NCBI RefSeq assembly: GCF_001723175.1
Contig: NC_064652.1
Location: 310,001 to 374,000, forward strand
DNA from: Penicillium oxalicum
Taxonomy: Eukaryota; Ascomycota; Eurotiomycetes; Eurotiales; Aspergillaceae
DNA: 64,000 nt
Reading direction: 5' to 3'
The notes beneath the pieces are model-generated. The model searched no databases. It was not told the DNA's origin and worked only from the letters and a program-made list of their open reading frames with translations. Each line of letters starts with the position of its first letter. The stretch's first letter is position 1. The translations under genes were made by a program, and so were the position numbers. This document shows, piece by piece, positions 46,612-57,221 of this stretch.

Positions 46612-49600
46612 TCAGTCGTAGTTGCCGCCAACTTGACTGGCAAAAGCGGTTGACACGCTTCTCGCGTCATCGTCATCAATCGCATTGTGTCCAGGCACGC
46701 CTCGGGTCACACGAATGCTGGCAGAACTGCCCCCGAAGATGCTACCGTTGTCGGGAACTGCCCCTCGGTAGGGCTCACGGCCGCCAGATTCCACATAGCG
46801 TTTCAGGCGATCAGACTGGCTTAGACTAGCCTGTTTGCCCATGTCATTAATACTCAACCCAGCAAGACTGACACCGCCTTGGTCAACACCGCCACGTCCA
46901 TCGACAACGCTCCCTGTGACGTCGGATTCAGTCGCAGCGACAGATTCTCCAGCAACGCTAGGTGCACCTTTGACTCGACCGCCATTGGCACGGCGCCCGC
47001 CGGAAAGAGATGGCCACTGATCGGCGAAGTTCTGGAACATCGGAGGATATCCGGAAGGTAAGCCCACTCCGCCGACTGCAGAGGAATGCACTGATGAAAC
47101 ATCGTCAGGGATGTATCCAACAACAGAGCCAGTATCTTGATACTCATTTCGCTGTCCATTGCGACCGTTGACAGAGCCCGTAACGGCTGCCGCAGCTCCT
47201 TGGTTGAAGCCGGAAGACATATGGAAGCGCTGAGGGCCACGGTAAGCCTGCTTGGGACGGCTGAACTGGATCAATGACTCCTGAAGATTGGATAGAGGTC
47301 CCTCCACAAGACAGTGGCGCTCCTTGAAATGTTGCAAAAGACAGTTCCAGAGAGGATGCTTCGACAAAACTTTAGGGTTGCCCAGGATGACCAAGCCGAA
47401 TCGAGCCCGGGTGAGAGCGACGTTGAGACGACGAGGGTCACTTAGGAAACCGATACCTTGGTGGTCATTGGACCGAACACAAGAAAGGATAATGTAATCC
47501 TTCTCTCGTCCCTGGAACGCATCAACGGAAGCCACTTCGATTTCCTTATAGTGCTCCTTTTTGAAGGTGCCTGTGGCTTGCATGGAGCTGACAATGTAGC
47601 TTCGCTGTCCCTCGTAGGGGGTGATGATACCAATACCACTTGGCTGTACACCTGCCTTGAAAAAGCGGGTGACGATTTTCTCCACATTGGTCGCCTCCGT
47701 ACGGTTGAGATACGAGGTTCCGGATGCAGAAATTTCTTCATTGCCGAGGTTTGACCAGAACATCATGGGGTTATCAATCATGGGCCAAGGGAAGTCAACA
47801 TCACGGCGAAGACGATCATGAATGGTGATACCATTCTGCAGTGAGCCTTCATAGAACATATTGGATGGGAAATCAGAGAGGCAGGGGTGCATTCGATACT
47901 GCACATTCAAACGGATCGGAGAGCATCCCAGGATGACCAAACGCTCGAAGAGAGATTGGTTCAAACCAGCCTTGGCAGCTTTCTTGTTCATGATGACCGG
48001 GCCCAGCTGCTGGTGGTCGCCGACCAAGACAACTTGTTTGCACCCCAGAACCAGAGGAATCATACATTCTGGCTCGGCAGATTGGGTCGATTCGTCGATG
48101 AGAACAGTGCGAAATTTAAATTTGGCCAAACGAGGATCGCCGGCACCCACACAAGTGCAGCAGATGACATCGGCATTCGTCAAGACCTCACGCTCAGCAG
48201 CGCGGGTAAGCTGCTTTAGACGTTTCTCGTCCTGGCTCGACAACTCACCAAGTTCTGCTTTGAGCTGATTCAGCTTTACCAATTCAATGTTACTGTCGTT
48301 CATGCGAACTTGCTCGTGCAAGGAAAGGAAAGCAACTGGTGACTCGACATCTTCACGAGATTTTGCGGTCACACGGACGGTCTTCAAGCCTGTACGGTGG
48401 ATACGTTCACAGAGCTGATCAACGGCGACGTTGGATGGAGCACAAACCAATACTTGGCCTCCGTTGATCTTGGCGAGGTGATAGATAATTGTCGCTGAAG
48501 TGACAGTCTTACCAGTTCCTGGAGGGCCCTGGATCAAACTCAGAGGTCGCTGCAGGACGCTTTTCACTGCGTTGATTTGACTGCCATTCAGATCAGGCAA
48601 TCCGGGAACACTGAATTTCTTCGGAATTTGCGTTTTCATAGGAGCCGCGGCGACTTCATGGCCAAGGAGTCGATGGAAAATGTATCCGGAAACGCTCATC
48701 TCGTCGACAGCGAATGTCTTCATGGCGAGCTGCATACGGTCAAATGACGTTGATTTCCAAACGTAATCAGCGGTGAAGTTGTGAGTACATTCTGTAGGAA
48801 CAGATTTGTGATCTCCCTTCGATCGTAACTCGATGGTGACTTCGTCAGATTGGTTGTTTGGAATCTTCATGACGTAGCCAACTCCTTCCCACTTAGAACG
48901 TAGTTCACCAGTGTATTTGAGGCGCATTTCATCACCGACTGCCAATTTGACATCGCCCAGTTCAAGTTTTGGGAGAACAAAACTCGCAAGGTGCTTGTTG
49001 TTCAAACCTAGATCCCAGCGAACAATCAGACCATCTTGGGACTGTGATTCCTTCAGCTTCCGATCGTAATCAGCTTCGATCTTCACAAGCGGCCCGAAGA
49101 TATTCTGATATTGATAGGCATCGTCATATCGGAGGAGAACAGGCGCTGGTTCATCATCAACCGCAGTAGCCTTTTCCAAATCCTCCAATGTTGCCTGAGA
49201 GTTTTCTTTCCACATTTCCTCCAACTTTGCGATTAACTGGGGACTGAGATGGCGAGCACGAAGTTGCTCCTGGTCGGTGGGAGCAGAGACAAGCCATGGA
49301 AGAAACGAGCGATCCTCAATAAGCGGCTGCCAGCGAGAAGTGTCCCAATTCATATCTTTGGAAGATGGCATGGCCGCGCACGGCTGTCTGCAAAGAAGGA
49401 CCACAACAGTGTCGGATTTCGCAGGTATGAAACCGAGTAAAAAGACATTCTTGGTACCACAGTTGTAACATTCAAGAATGGTATCGCCGAGTGAAGAAGC
49501 TGGGTGTAGCTGTACTTCCTTGTGCCGAGCACGTACGAGGTGATTGACAATATGCGACGAAGAGGTGTTGCCTCGAGCACTACAGAACCACTTGTTGCAA

Positions 49601-49931
49601 GAAAGACACTTCACGACACTGCTAGGGTTGTGGATACCACAGTATCTAAGAAGCCGTTGAATTAGTATCAGCAATGAATAATCGAGAGCAACTGTGAAAC
49701 TCACGCGCACGCATGGGCTGGAAGTTCTTTCTCTTCATCGCCATTTCCATGGCCCTTGTGGTGGCGAGAGACTGCTCCACCGACGATGCTCTCCATGTCA
49801 TCATCCTCCAAGATATCAGAGCCGTCATCGTCATCGTCGTGTCGTCGTGGTCGTGCACGACCCAGGTTACTCATGTGATTATCGTCTTGGTCTGCGGCTA
49901 CCGAGGCATCATCTGCCGGGTAGGTCTCCAT
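46612..49931 (-). CDS. upf1: ATP-dependent RNA helicase Upf1/Nam7, nonsense-mediated decay
   Basis: Core factor of nonsense-mediated mRNA decay: an SF1 RNA helicase recruited to terminating ribosomes. Exons on the minus strand, 49931-49705 and 49645-46612, give 1086 aa. The Asp-rich N-terminus leads into the Cys/His zinc domain, which starts at the exon junction ([17 protein letters not shown]) and runs to about residue 165 with the [13 protein letters not shown] block. Walker A is GPPGTGKT at about 449-456. The motif II box is the IDEST sequence, and motifs V and VI are seen in [15 protein letters not shown] and LNVALTRAR. The C-terminal 200 residues are Gly/Ser-rich with Ser-Gln dipeptides, as in other Upf1 proteins. 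The start is the first ATG in frame; codons further upstream lack one. It is divergent from IMP4. Confidence 0.96.
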
Positions 49932-50430
49932 GGTGCTTGTCTGGGACGCAAGGATGGGGTTGAGGTGTATTTGCGAAGTTTTCAAGTTCTCGGTGAAAGT
50001 GGTAAAATCATGAGAGTGAGACGAGGGATTCGGGGTAAGGTCGTGGTTAAAAGAGCGAGGGGGACACGATAATAGTCCTTGTGTGGCACTTTAAAAGCCC
50101 AGCCAGTCTGTGCCAGAGGGGCAAAGTGACGGATAATCTTCAGTGATCATTGATCGAGTCAGCATGAACCAATAATATGATAAGATTTTGAAAGGCACTT
50201 ACACCTGAGCCACCTCTTGATCTTTGAAATTTCAACCAAAGAAAAAGAACTTGGAAATTAAACCAACTCGGTCTCCGCATTCTCGCAACACGCATTCTCT
50301 ATCGGTGGGATGCCACCACGGCGGTGAGTACGGCGGTGAGTGCGGACTATTGCGCTGCCCGGAGTTTAAAAAAAAAGTTGCCCGCCTCAACCAAGCGACA
50401 GGTGTGTAAAGACGTACCTTAAACTCAAAG
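49932..50430. promoter_or_regulatory. Bidirectional UPF1-IMP4 promoter
   Basis: A 499-nt spacer between two divergent RNA-metabolism genes. It includes a CCAAT-type pentamer near 50169 and a 12-nt tandem duplication at 50318-50341. No classical TATA box stands out. Confidence 0.55.
50318..50341 (+). repeat. 12-nt tandem duplication in the UPF1-IMP4 promoter
   Basis: ACGGCGGTGAGT is repeated exactly at 50318-50329 and 50330-50341, about 90-110 nt before the IMP4 start. Confidence 0.85.
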
Positions 50431-51361
50431 ATGTTGGTAAGTTGTCTTTTAGAGTCCCAATTACTCTATTCAGACGCTAACTGATTATGACTTCAAGCGC
50501 CGCCAAGCTCGTGAACGCCGCGACTACCTCTACCGGAGAGCTTTGCAGCTCCGTGATGCTTCAATTGCCGAAAAACGAGCTCAGCTAAAAGCCTCGTTGG
50601 CTTCTGGAAAGCCTCTTGACCCGTCGATTGCAAATGACAAATCCCTTCGCCAAGATTTCAAATACGACGAGTCCAAAGATGAAGTGGACGTTGACGATGA
50701 ATATGCTTTGACGTCTGGTTTGATTGACCCTCGCCCACTCGTGACCACATCTCGCTCGCCGTCAGCCCGGCTGGGCGCATTCGCGAAGGAAATTCGACTA
50801 CTTCTTCCAACATCTATTCGCCTCAATCGAGGTAACCTCGTCATGCCAGATCTTGTCTCTAGCGCTACTTCTGCGTCTCTGACCGACATGGTTCTACTGC
50901 ACGAGCATCGTGGTACACCAACCGCTCTCACCGTTTCCCACCTTCCTCATGGCCCGACCGCCAGTTTCTCCCTTCACAATGTCGTCCTTCGAGCGGACAT
51001 TCCCAATGCCGACCGTGGAACAGTGTCGGAGAGCTATCCGCATCTGATCTTCGAAGGATTCACCACGAAGCTCGGCCAGCGTGTCGTCCAAATCTTGAAG
51101 CACTTATTCCCTCCTCGTGAACCCGGCAAGGTTGGCACTCGAGTGGTCAGCTTTGTCAATAAGGAGGACAGCATCGAAGTTCGTCATCATGTTTTTGTGA
51201 AGAGCAGCTACCGAGATGTCGAACTTGCGGAAGTGGGACCACGAATGACCATGCGCCTGTTCGAGATCCGTGGTGGGACCCTTGAAAAGGGCTCTACAGG
51301 TGACGTGGAATGGGCCCTTACTCAATACACGAGAACCAGCAAGAAGAAGGACTATCTCTGA
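50431..51361 (+). CDS. imp4: U3 snoRNP protein Imp4 (Brix domain)
   Basis: Binds U3 snoRNA in the small-subunit processome and is needed for early pre-rRNA cleavage in the nucleolus. The first coding exon is only six bases (50431-50436, Met-Leu). A 61-nt intron with a clear GCTAACTGA branch region follows, then exon 50498-51361. The total is 289 aa, essentially the yeast length. The N-terminus MLRRQARERRDYLYRRALQLRD matches the family exactly in layout. The Brix domain spans roughly 85-270, containing the glycine-containing HLPHGPTASFSLHN block and the GPRMTMRLFEIRGG block near the end. Without the micro-exon there is no ATG before the conserved RRQARERR. Confidence 0.94.
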
Positions 51362-51680
51362 ATCATTTACGAATTTTTGTTCTGTTTTCTCGGCGCAAAG
51401 AATTGCGGCATCGTGGGTCTGGCTCTCTTGGGGGCAGTATTCGATTCAGTGCATTGGCGCAAAGGAGTTACTCGGTCCACAAAAGGTCAATCGGCCATGT
51501 CATGTATATAATACCGGAAGTCGTTTGTAGTGTTTCACCATTTCTAGGAGCCTGTTAAGATGGCAGAGGCAATTCCAAATGGCCGTCGTTGCCAATGTCC
51601 ACGGGAAAAAAAAAGCATCAGTTTCCCATTCCACTGTCAAACCATATGAAACGTCATGCAGGTCCTTCCATCTCTCCCAT
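51362..51680. other. Intergenic region between convergent IMP4 and the BRCT-WGR gene
   Basis: 3' flanks only; nothing distinctive seen. Confidence 0.5.
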
Positions 51681-53070
51681 TCAAATCCATCTAGACTTGA
51701 TTCCGTCTGACTCTTCGATCACTCCCTTGAGACCTGCTGGCTGATTACCCCCGCCAGACAGAGCGACTTCGCTGCTAAGCTTGTTCTCCGCCAGCGGAAT
51801 GTGGGGGGCTAGGCATGTTTCTTCGTTCATTGTCGTCTCGCCTACGCCTTCGGCAACAAGTGCTGGGTGAATATTAGGCACGGATTGCCTGGAATCTCCG
51901 ACTGAGGGACCGGGTTGCATCAGAAAACGGGTAAACACATTCTCCTGGCTCTGGTAGATGTACCAGCCGTTGTGAGTCGGGAGTACATTTCCCTGGTCAT
52001 CCTTCTTGGGAATTGGCGGACTGTCGTCGTCTCTGTCTTCCCAAGTCTTTCCAGTATGTGCATTGAAGAAGTCTTTGAACCTACCGATGGCCGTTGCCAG
52101 ATCGCTTTTTGGAGAGGTTAATTCATCGACGCGAGAGATTCCGACGCGGCTGTACTTAGTCCAAGTTGAGTAGGACCTCGGAGTGGTGGATGACTCGAAG
52201 ATCTAAAATCGTAATAAGAACCGATTCCCATTGTGTGGCAATATTGAGAACTTACTGCTAGACGGATTTTCTCACGCGTGCGAGGGGCTTTGCCCTGGCG
52301 CACCAGCGTAGCATCCCAAGCTGCGCCTGTACTGGGGTCACGAAAGACGGCTCGGTTGGCTAAAGTACGACTAGCCTTTCAGTGCGGTCACTACCAATGA
52401 CGGAGTTTTATAACAAAAACGTACCCTGATTTTGACTTCGAGCTCGCTTCGAACCAATGGGTGTTTTCGTTTGATTGAAGGGATCCCCTGGTTGCAAGAA
52501 CAGATATTAGCAATCTAGCCAAGAAGAACAAACAAAGCCTAAAGATCAAGAAGCCAGTAGGCGTCCTGTTGAATGTGTGGATTGGACCCACACTTGCCTG
52601 CACGCTTAGCACTGGTCTTTGCTTCAGAGCCTTTCTTTACCGATTTGGTGATGTTCTGCAGAAGAAATGGTGTCTCGGAAACTGGACGGACTGGAGTCGC
52701 ATGAAGCGAGCAAATGAGCCAATCTCTGGACACAATTTTGATCTTTTCAAGATTCTTCGCCGCTCGTACTTGGAAATATCAGAAAGGGCTCATTATTTGC
52801 TCATGTCATTGCCATGGAGAGAGAAAGTCAACACACAGCATTCACGTCGCGGGACTCACCTTCCGGTACGTCGTCTAGATAGGCTTGCTCAGTCGTGATG
52901 AGATGTGTGACTGCCTTTGACACCTTCTCATGAAATTGACCTCCGTTCTTCTTTACCCACTGCGAAATTTGATTTCCCTGGTAGATGTCCCCTGCCATCA
53001 CGACAGTAATTCGCCGGAAAGCGGAGCCCGGCTTGGAGACTTTCGAGCTTTGGAGTTTCCGAGAAGGCAT
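51681..53070 (-). CDS. BRCT-WGR domain protein without a PARP catalytic domain
   Basis: Exons on the minus strand: 53070-52860, 52768-52598, 52487-52425, 52359-52256 and 52202-51681. Total 1071 nt, 356 aa. The BRCT domain (about 18-105) shows GDIYQGNQISQWVKKNGG, the THLIT strand and the conserved Trp in KIVSRDWLICSL. A basic linker (KKGSEAKTSAKRAG, GSKRARSQNQ) leads to a WGR-type domain (about 155-265): AVFRDPSTGAAWDATLV, YSTWTKYSRVGISRVDEL, FFNAHTGKTWEDR. In fungal PARPs these two modules precede a regulatory and catalytic ADP-ribosyltransferase, but here only about 95 weakly structured residues follow. Intron 2 uses a GC donor (AG|GCAAGT), the only choice that keeps both flanking phases. 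Likely a nuclear DNA-damage or chromatin protein; no orthologue named. Confidence 0.82.
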
Positions 53071-54547
53071 GATTCCCGATAAGAGCCTTTGAAAGACAGT
53101 GCAAGTTTGTGAGGCAGTAGAGTGAAGTGAGGTCAAAATCGAAAAACCAGCTGACTTGAAGATGATTCCAAGGAAAGCAGTTCCGAGGAGATGGAAAGGA
53201 ATAGAAAGGTTCTAATCAAATATCACATGGTTGATGATTTCGATCTCATGCTCATACGCAAGATTTGATATTTCAATCGATTTTCTGGCGCACTGCCCTC
53301 TCCCAAGGTGATCTCACAGTCAATGAAAGCAGTATCAAGCTCACTCCAAGGAATGCATAACGAAGGATGCTCAGTGCGAAGACAAATAGGCGTATATGCT
53401 GAAGTGACGCAGCGATTTCCCAAACACTGTTCGAAGCAGAGTGGACGCAGTTGGCTCGAATTTCACAGTGTAGGCTGCTGATTGCCTGTATCGGATGCTT
53501 AATAAGAATGTTTCTCTCAATCCATAGACTCTATTTCTCTTTCGAATCGTGTATTTCCTGGGTCAAAATGGTATCTATGCAACCCCTTTCTTTAGTTTCA
53601 AGAAAACGGCCCAAATAAATGTGCTGTTGTCATTTACTCTCAGAAAGACTCAATCCCGGTACCTTTCACAGATATTGCTGTATAAATAGCAGCTCTGAGT
53701 CTGCCATTCTCAGAGCGTGGTTTCATCGACTTTCAGACATGACACTTAAGTAATTGTCCCAGAAATCAAACCTGTGATAGGGATGGTTGCAATATCCTTA
53801 CCCAATCTTTTGAAAAAGAGAAGGTGTGAAAAGAAATCAAGGCTAGGAGTTTGATTCAATAGAGTCTCTCACTTTGTAGGAGCTTCTGTAACAGAGAAGT
53901 ATCTGAATTTTCAGTCCACAGATTTGTCAACTCTCTGGGTTTCGCATGCGATAATGCTAAATACGGTCTATAGGTATCGAGGAATAAGACCTGGCCAAGT
54001 GCTTGCTTTTGTTACATCACCTAGGTGGATTTTGGGTCACGACCTAGTCTTCGAGTACTTTTGGGCTTCCTCCATTTGTCTTGAATGGATGGGGTCAAAA
54101 GCCCTGTGATTTACCTAGATGGATGACCCGAACTGAGGGAATCGTAGCTTACACTTCCATGAGCATTCCAAGAAATGGGGATTATCACGCCAATGACGTT
54201 GCGCGAGATCTGTGGAAGTGCCGGGCTGGACGCAAGCCTAGCTAGACCACCAGATATTTAGTGCAGAACCTTGATATCCACTCAGCACACAAATGCCTGA
54301 TTGCGGAGAAACAGCACAGCCTTAAGTGAATGACTGTTTAAGATTGCAAAAACTTCACTCAGATCCAATGATTCTAAACAATATTGCAAGGAAAATCGAG
54401 GACCATAATCTGTTACAGGCACCCGGCAAGCAAGAACACTAGACCGTGGTCTTGTTGATATTTTCATTATCTGCCAATCCGAAATAATTGAACATTCCAT
54501 ATCGTAGCGAAACATTCAGAATCATAAGTTCAAGCCTTGGGGGAAGT
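53071..54547. other. Intergenic region between the BRCT-WGR gene and trpC
   Basis: About 1.5 kb, fairly AT-rich. It contains the BRCT-WGR promoter and the trpC 3' flank. Short frames only; nothing recognised. Confidence 0.5.
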
Positions 54548-56818
54548 CTAGAAGGGAACACTTTTGGCAGCCTCCACAAAGGCACGAATCTTGCTGACAT
54601 CTTGGACGCCATTGGTTTCCACTCCCGAGCTAACATCGATTCCGACAACTTTCGATCCCGCTTCGCCTAATCCCTTGATAATTTCAACAACATTCTCGGG
54701 ATTCAAACCGCCAGCAAGGATGACGCGCAGGCCGTCGTCAGAGCGGAGAACCCTTTGCACACCATCCTCCTCGAGCAGCTGTCCAGAGCCACCCGCACCG
54801 GAGTCCAGCAGGGGAAGGGTATGATAGGCCCGGCGAGCTATTCCAAGATCCCCTGGCGCAAATTTGCGGATCACAGGGACGGGAATCAAACTCGACCACT
54901 CTAGTGGCTCAGATCCATGGAGCTGCACGACATCGAGCCCAAGTTTTTGTTGTTGGGTAAGAATATACGACAAAGGCTGGTTGAGGAACACGCCCACAAG
55001 CAGCGCACGACCTGGGTGCCGCAAAACTTTACAAGAATGGTCAAACCATTCGTGCGAGCAATCCTCCTCAACGTGATTTGATGAGAGACCCGCTGGTCGG
55101 GGTGTCGATTTGACTGTCTGTGAGATACGGATAGCAACCTCATCAGAAACCAGCCTGGATCGTCCCTGAACCAGGATGATGCCGATGAGATCAGCTCCAG
55201 CTTCGATTGCAGCCTTGGCTGCCTCCTCAGATCGGGTGCCGCATATCTTGACCAAGCGCGAGCGCGGTACAGACGATTCAACTGCTTCCGACGATCCACC
55301 TAGGAGGCGAGCGACGAATGCAGAGGTATCGGGTGCCCGCATGAGGGCCTCGCCAACGAGAATGGCCTTCACGCCGTCTTTCTTGTAAGCTTCAACATCC
55401 TGGGGCCCAGTAATACCACTCAAGGCGCAGACAATTGTGGTCTCAGGGACCTGGTCCATCAGACGGCTGGTTGTGCCAAGATCGACTTCAAAACTGGTCA
55501 AGTCGCGGTTGTTGACACCAATGACCTGAGAACCAAGATCAACTGCGATTTTCATCTCATCTGGGGTGTTCACTTCGACAAGAGGTTCCATGCCAAGACT
55601 GCGAGAATAGTTGAACAACCTGGTGAGGAGCTCAACGCTGAGCATCTTCACAATGAGCAGAACCGTGTCAGCACCAGCCAGACGCGCCTCCAAAATTTGG
55701 TACTCGTCAAAGACAAATTCCTTTCGCAAAAGAGCAGGTCGATTTGTGAGCCCTTCAAGGCTCTGGCGAACTGCCCGCAGATCGTCGATTGTACCCTTGA
55801 ACCATTCGGGTTCCGTCAAAACGGAAATGACACTGGCGCCAGCCTTAGCGTATTCGCGCGCCTGGGCAGGAGCACAGACATTTGCTGAAATGATACCCTT
55901 GGAAGGAGATGCGCGCTTGATCTCTGCCATCAGAGATAAGGGGTAGGCAGACTGCCTTAGTCGATCGGGAAAAGAGATTTGCGGTGGCGCAATATTCAGG
56001 TCATAGGCAGCCTGGAGGGCCTCGGGACTCAATGCTGGAATCTTCTTCTGCTCCTCAACCGCATTTCTTCGATGGGCGTAAATCTTGTCCAGGATTGACA
56101 ACTTTTTGTCCGCAGAAGGTGCTGGCTGAGGCGTTGGGCCGCCATTGTTTTCCCGCCAGGTACCCGCAGTCAGTTTCAGGAAGTTTCTGAACATTGTGCG
56201 TCCGTATTCAGTGAGAATGCTCTCAGGGTGGAATTGCACACCCTCCACTGTGAGTTCCTTATGCCTCACTCCCATGATCACGTTATTGCCGCTTCCGTCT
56301 TCGAGCTCAGCCCAAGAGGTCACCTCCATACAATCAGGAACTGTCGAATGAGTTCCTGCCAGAGAGTGATACCGGGTAACAGAGAGCCCTGCCGGCAACC
56401 CCTCATAGACGCCTTTGGCATCATGCTTCAAGACCGAGGTCTTGCCATGTAGAATCTCTCCGGTCACGTCGACTTTACCCCCAAAGCTGGTGATCATGCA
56501 TTGCTGACCCATGCAAACGCCGAAGATCGGAATCTTTCCACTAAAGTACTTGATAGCTTCATTGCTCACTCCAGCGTCGGTCTCTGGATGGCCGGGCCCG
56601 GGGCTGATGACAAGTTGCGTTGGTTTCTTCGCGATCAAATCCGCCACGGTGACTTCATCATTTCGAAATACAGAGACAGTTGCACCCTCAAGCACAAGGT
56701 ATTGATAAACGTTCCAGGTGAATGAGTCGTAGTTGTCGATCAAAATAACATTCGAGGCACTGCTGAGTTTCGCGGCTATCGTAGGATGGCGGGGTGAATG
56801 GTCGACAAGGTCCGCCAT
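54548..56818 (-). CDS. trpC: Trifunctional tryptophan biosynthesis protein TrpC (GATase, IGPS, PRAI)
   Basis: An intronless frame of 756 aa. The N-terminal glutamine amidotransferase (about 24-225) supplies ammonia to anthranilate synthase, with the triad Cys102 (GVCMGQQC), His197 and Glu199 (FHPE). Indole-3-glycerol-phosphate synthase follows (about 245-505) with [10 protein letters not shown] and [13 protein letters not shown]. Phosphoribosylanthranilate isomerase completes it (about 525-756) with [27 protein letters not shown] and GIDVSSGVE. This domain order is the classical filamentous-fungal fusion. The start is the ATG at 56818; the frame extends 16 codons upstream but without an ATG. 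A Gcn4/CpcA-type site lies about 150 nt upstream. It diverges from NUP192. Confidence 0.97.
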   Translation of the reverse strand: MADLVDHSPRHPTIAAKLSSASNVILIDNYDSFTWNVYQYLVLEGATVSVFRNDEVTVADLIAKKPTQLVISPGPGHPETDAGVSNEAIKYFSGKIPIFGVCMGQQCMITSFGGKVDVTGEILHGKTSVLKHDAKGVYEGLPAGLSVTRYHSLAGTHSTVPDCMEVTSWAELEDGSGNNVIMGVRHKELTVEGVQFHPESILTEYGRTMFRNFLKLTAGTWRENNGGPTPQPAPSADKKLSILDKIYAHRRNAVEEQKKIPALSPEALQAAYDLNIAPPQISFPDRLRQSAYPLSLMAEIKRASPSKGIISANVCAPAQAREYAKAGASVISVLTEPEWFKGTIDDLRAVRQSLEGLTNRPALLRKEFVFDEYQILEARLAGADTVLLIVKMLSVELLTRLFNYSRSLGMEPLVEVNTPDEMKIAVDLGSQVIGVNNRDLTSFEVDLGTTSRLMDQVPETTIVCALSGITGPQDVEAYKKDGVKAILVGEALMRAPDTSAFVARLLGGSSEAVESSVPRSRLVKICGTRSEEAAKAAIEAGADLIGIILVQGRSRLVSDEVAIRISQTVKSTPRPAGLSSNHVEEDCSHEWFDHSCKVLRHPGRALLVGVFLNQPLSYILTQQQKLGLDVVQLHGSEPLEWSSLIPVPVIRKFAPGDLGIARRAYHTLPLLDSGAGGSGQLLEEDGVQRVLRSDDGLRVILAGGLNPENVVEIIKGLGEAGSKVVGIDVSSGVETNGVQDVSKIRAFVEAAKSVPF

Positions 56819-57221
56819 ATTTGTATGTGGAGAGAGCAAAGAGCCCACAAAGATTCCGAAATTCACAAAAGGATAGAAAGATCAATCAAAGGAAGAGCCA
56901 ATTGATATATAGCTCCAACACAATATTCAACTATTCACAGGGCACCACTCTCCTAACGTGGCGGTGACTCAATGGTAGGTACCCTCGGCGGCGGGACACA
57001 CGCTAATTGTTTACCGCCCGGCATTAAATATCCACTAAACTAAGATAGGAAATGCGGATTGTTGACCGCAGACGCGCAGGCAGAGAGCTCAAGTTTTATC
57101 TCGAGCCAGGTCCTTCTGACAAGCTACAAGAGCCATAAAGGTGCAAGCAACTGCTTTACGCGCTGTCCGATATCGTCAATTCAAGCTTGAAAAATCTATG
57201 ATGATCTGATTGTCTCGCCAA
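56819..57221. other. Bidirectional trpC-NUP192 promoter region
   Basis: A 403-nt spacer. A CCAAT pentamer and an ATATATA stretch lie about 75-95 nt from the trpC start, and a TGACTCA site lies at 56965-56971. Confidence 0.6.
56965..56971. promoter_or_regulatory. Gcn4/CpcA-type site TGACTCA upstream of trpC
   Basis: A perfect TGACTCA (cross-pathway control element core) 147-153 nt upstream of the trpC start codon. Amino-acid biosynthesis genes of aspergilli are induced through such sites by CpcA on amino-acid starvation. The site is also 250 nt upstream of NUP192 and symmetric, so a role there cannot be excluded. Confidence 0.7.
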
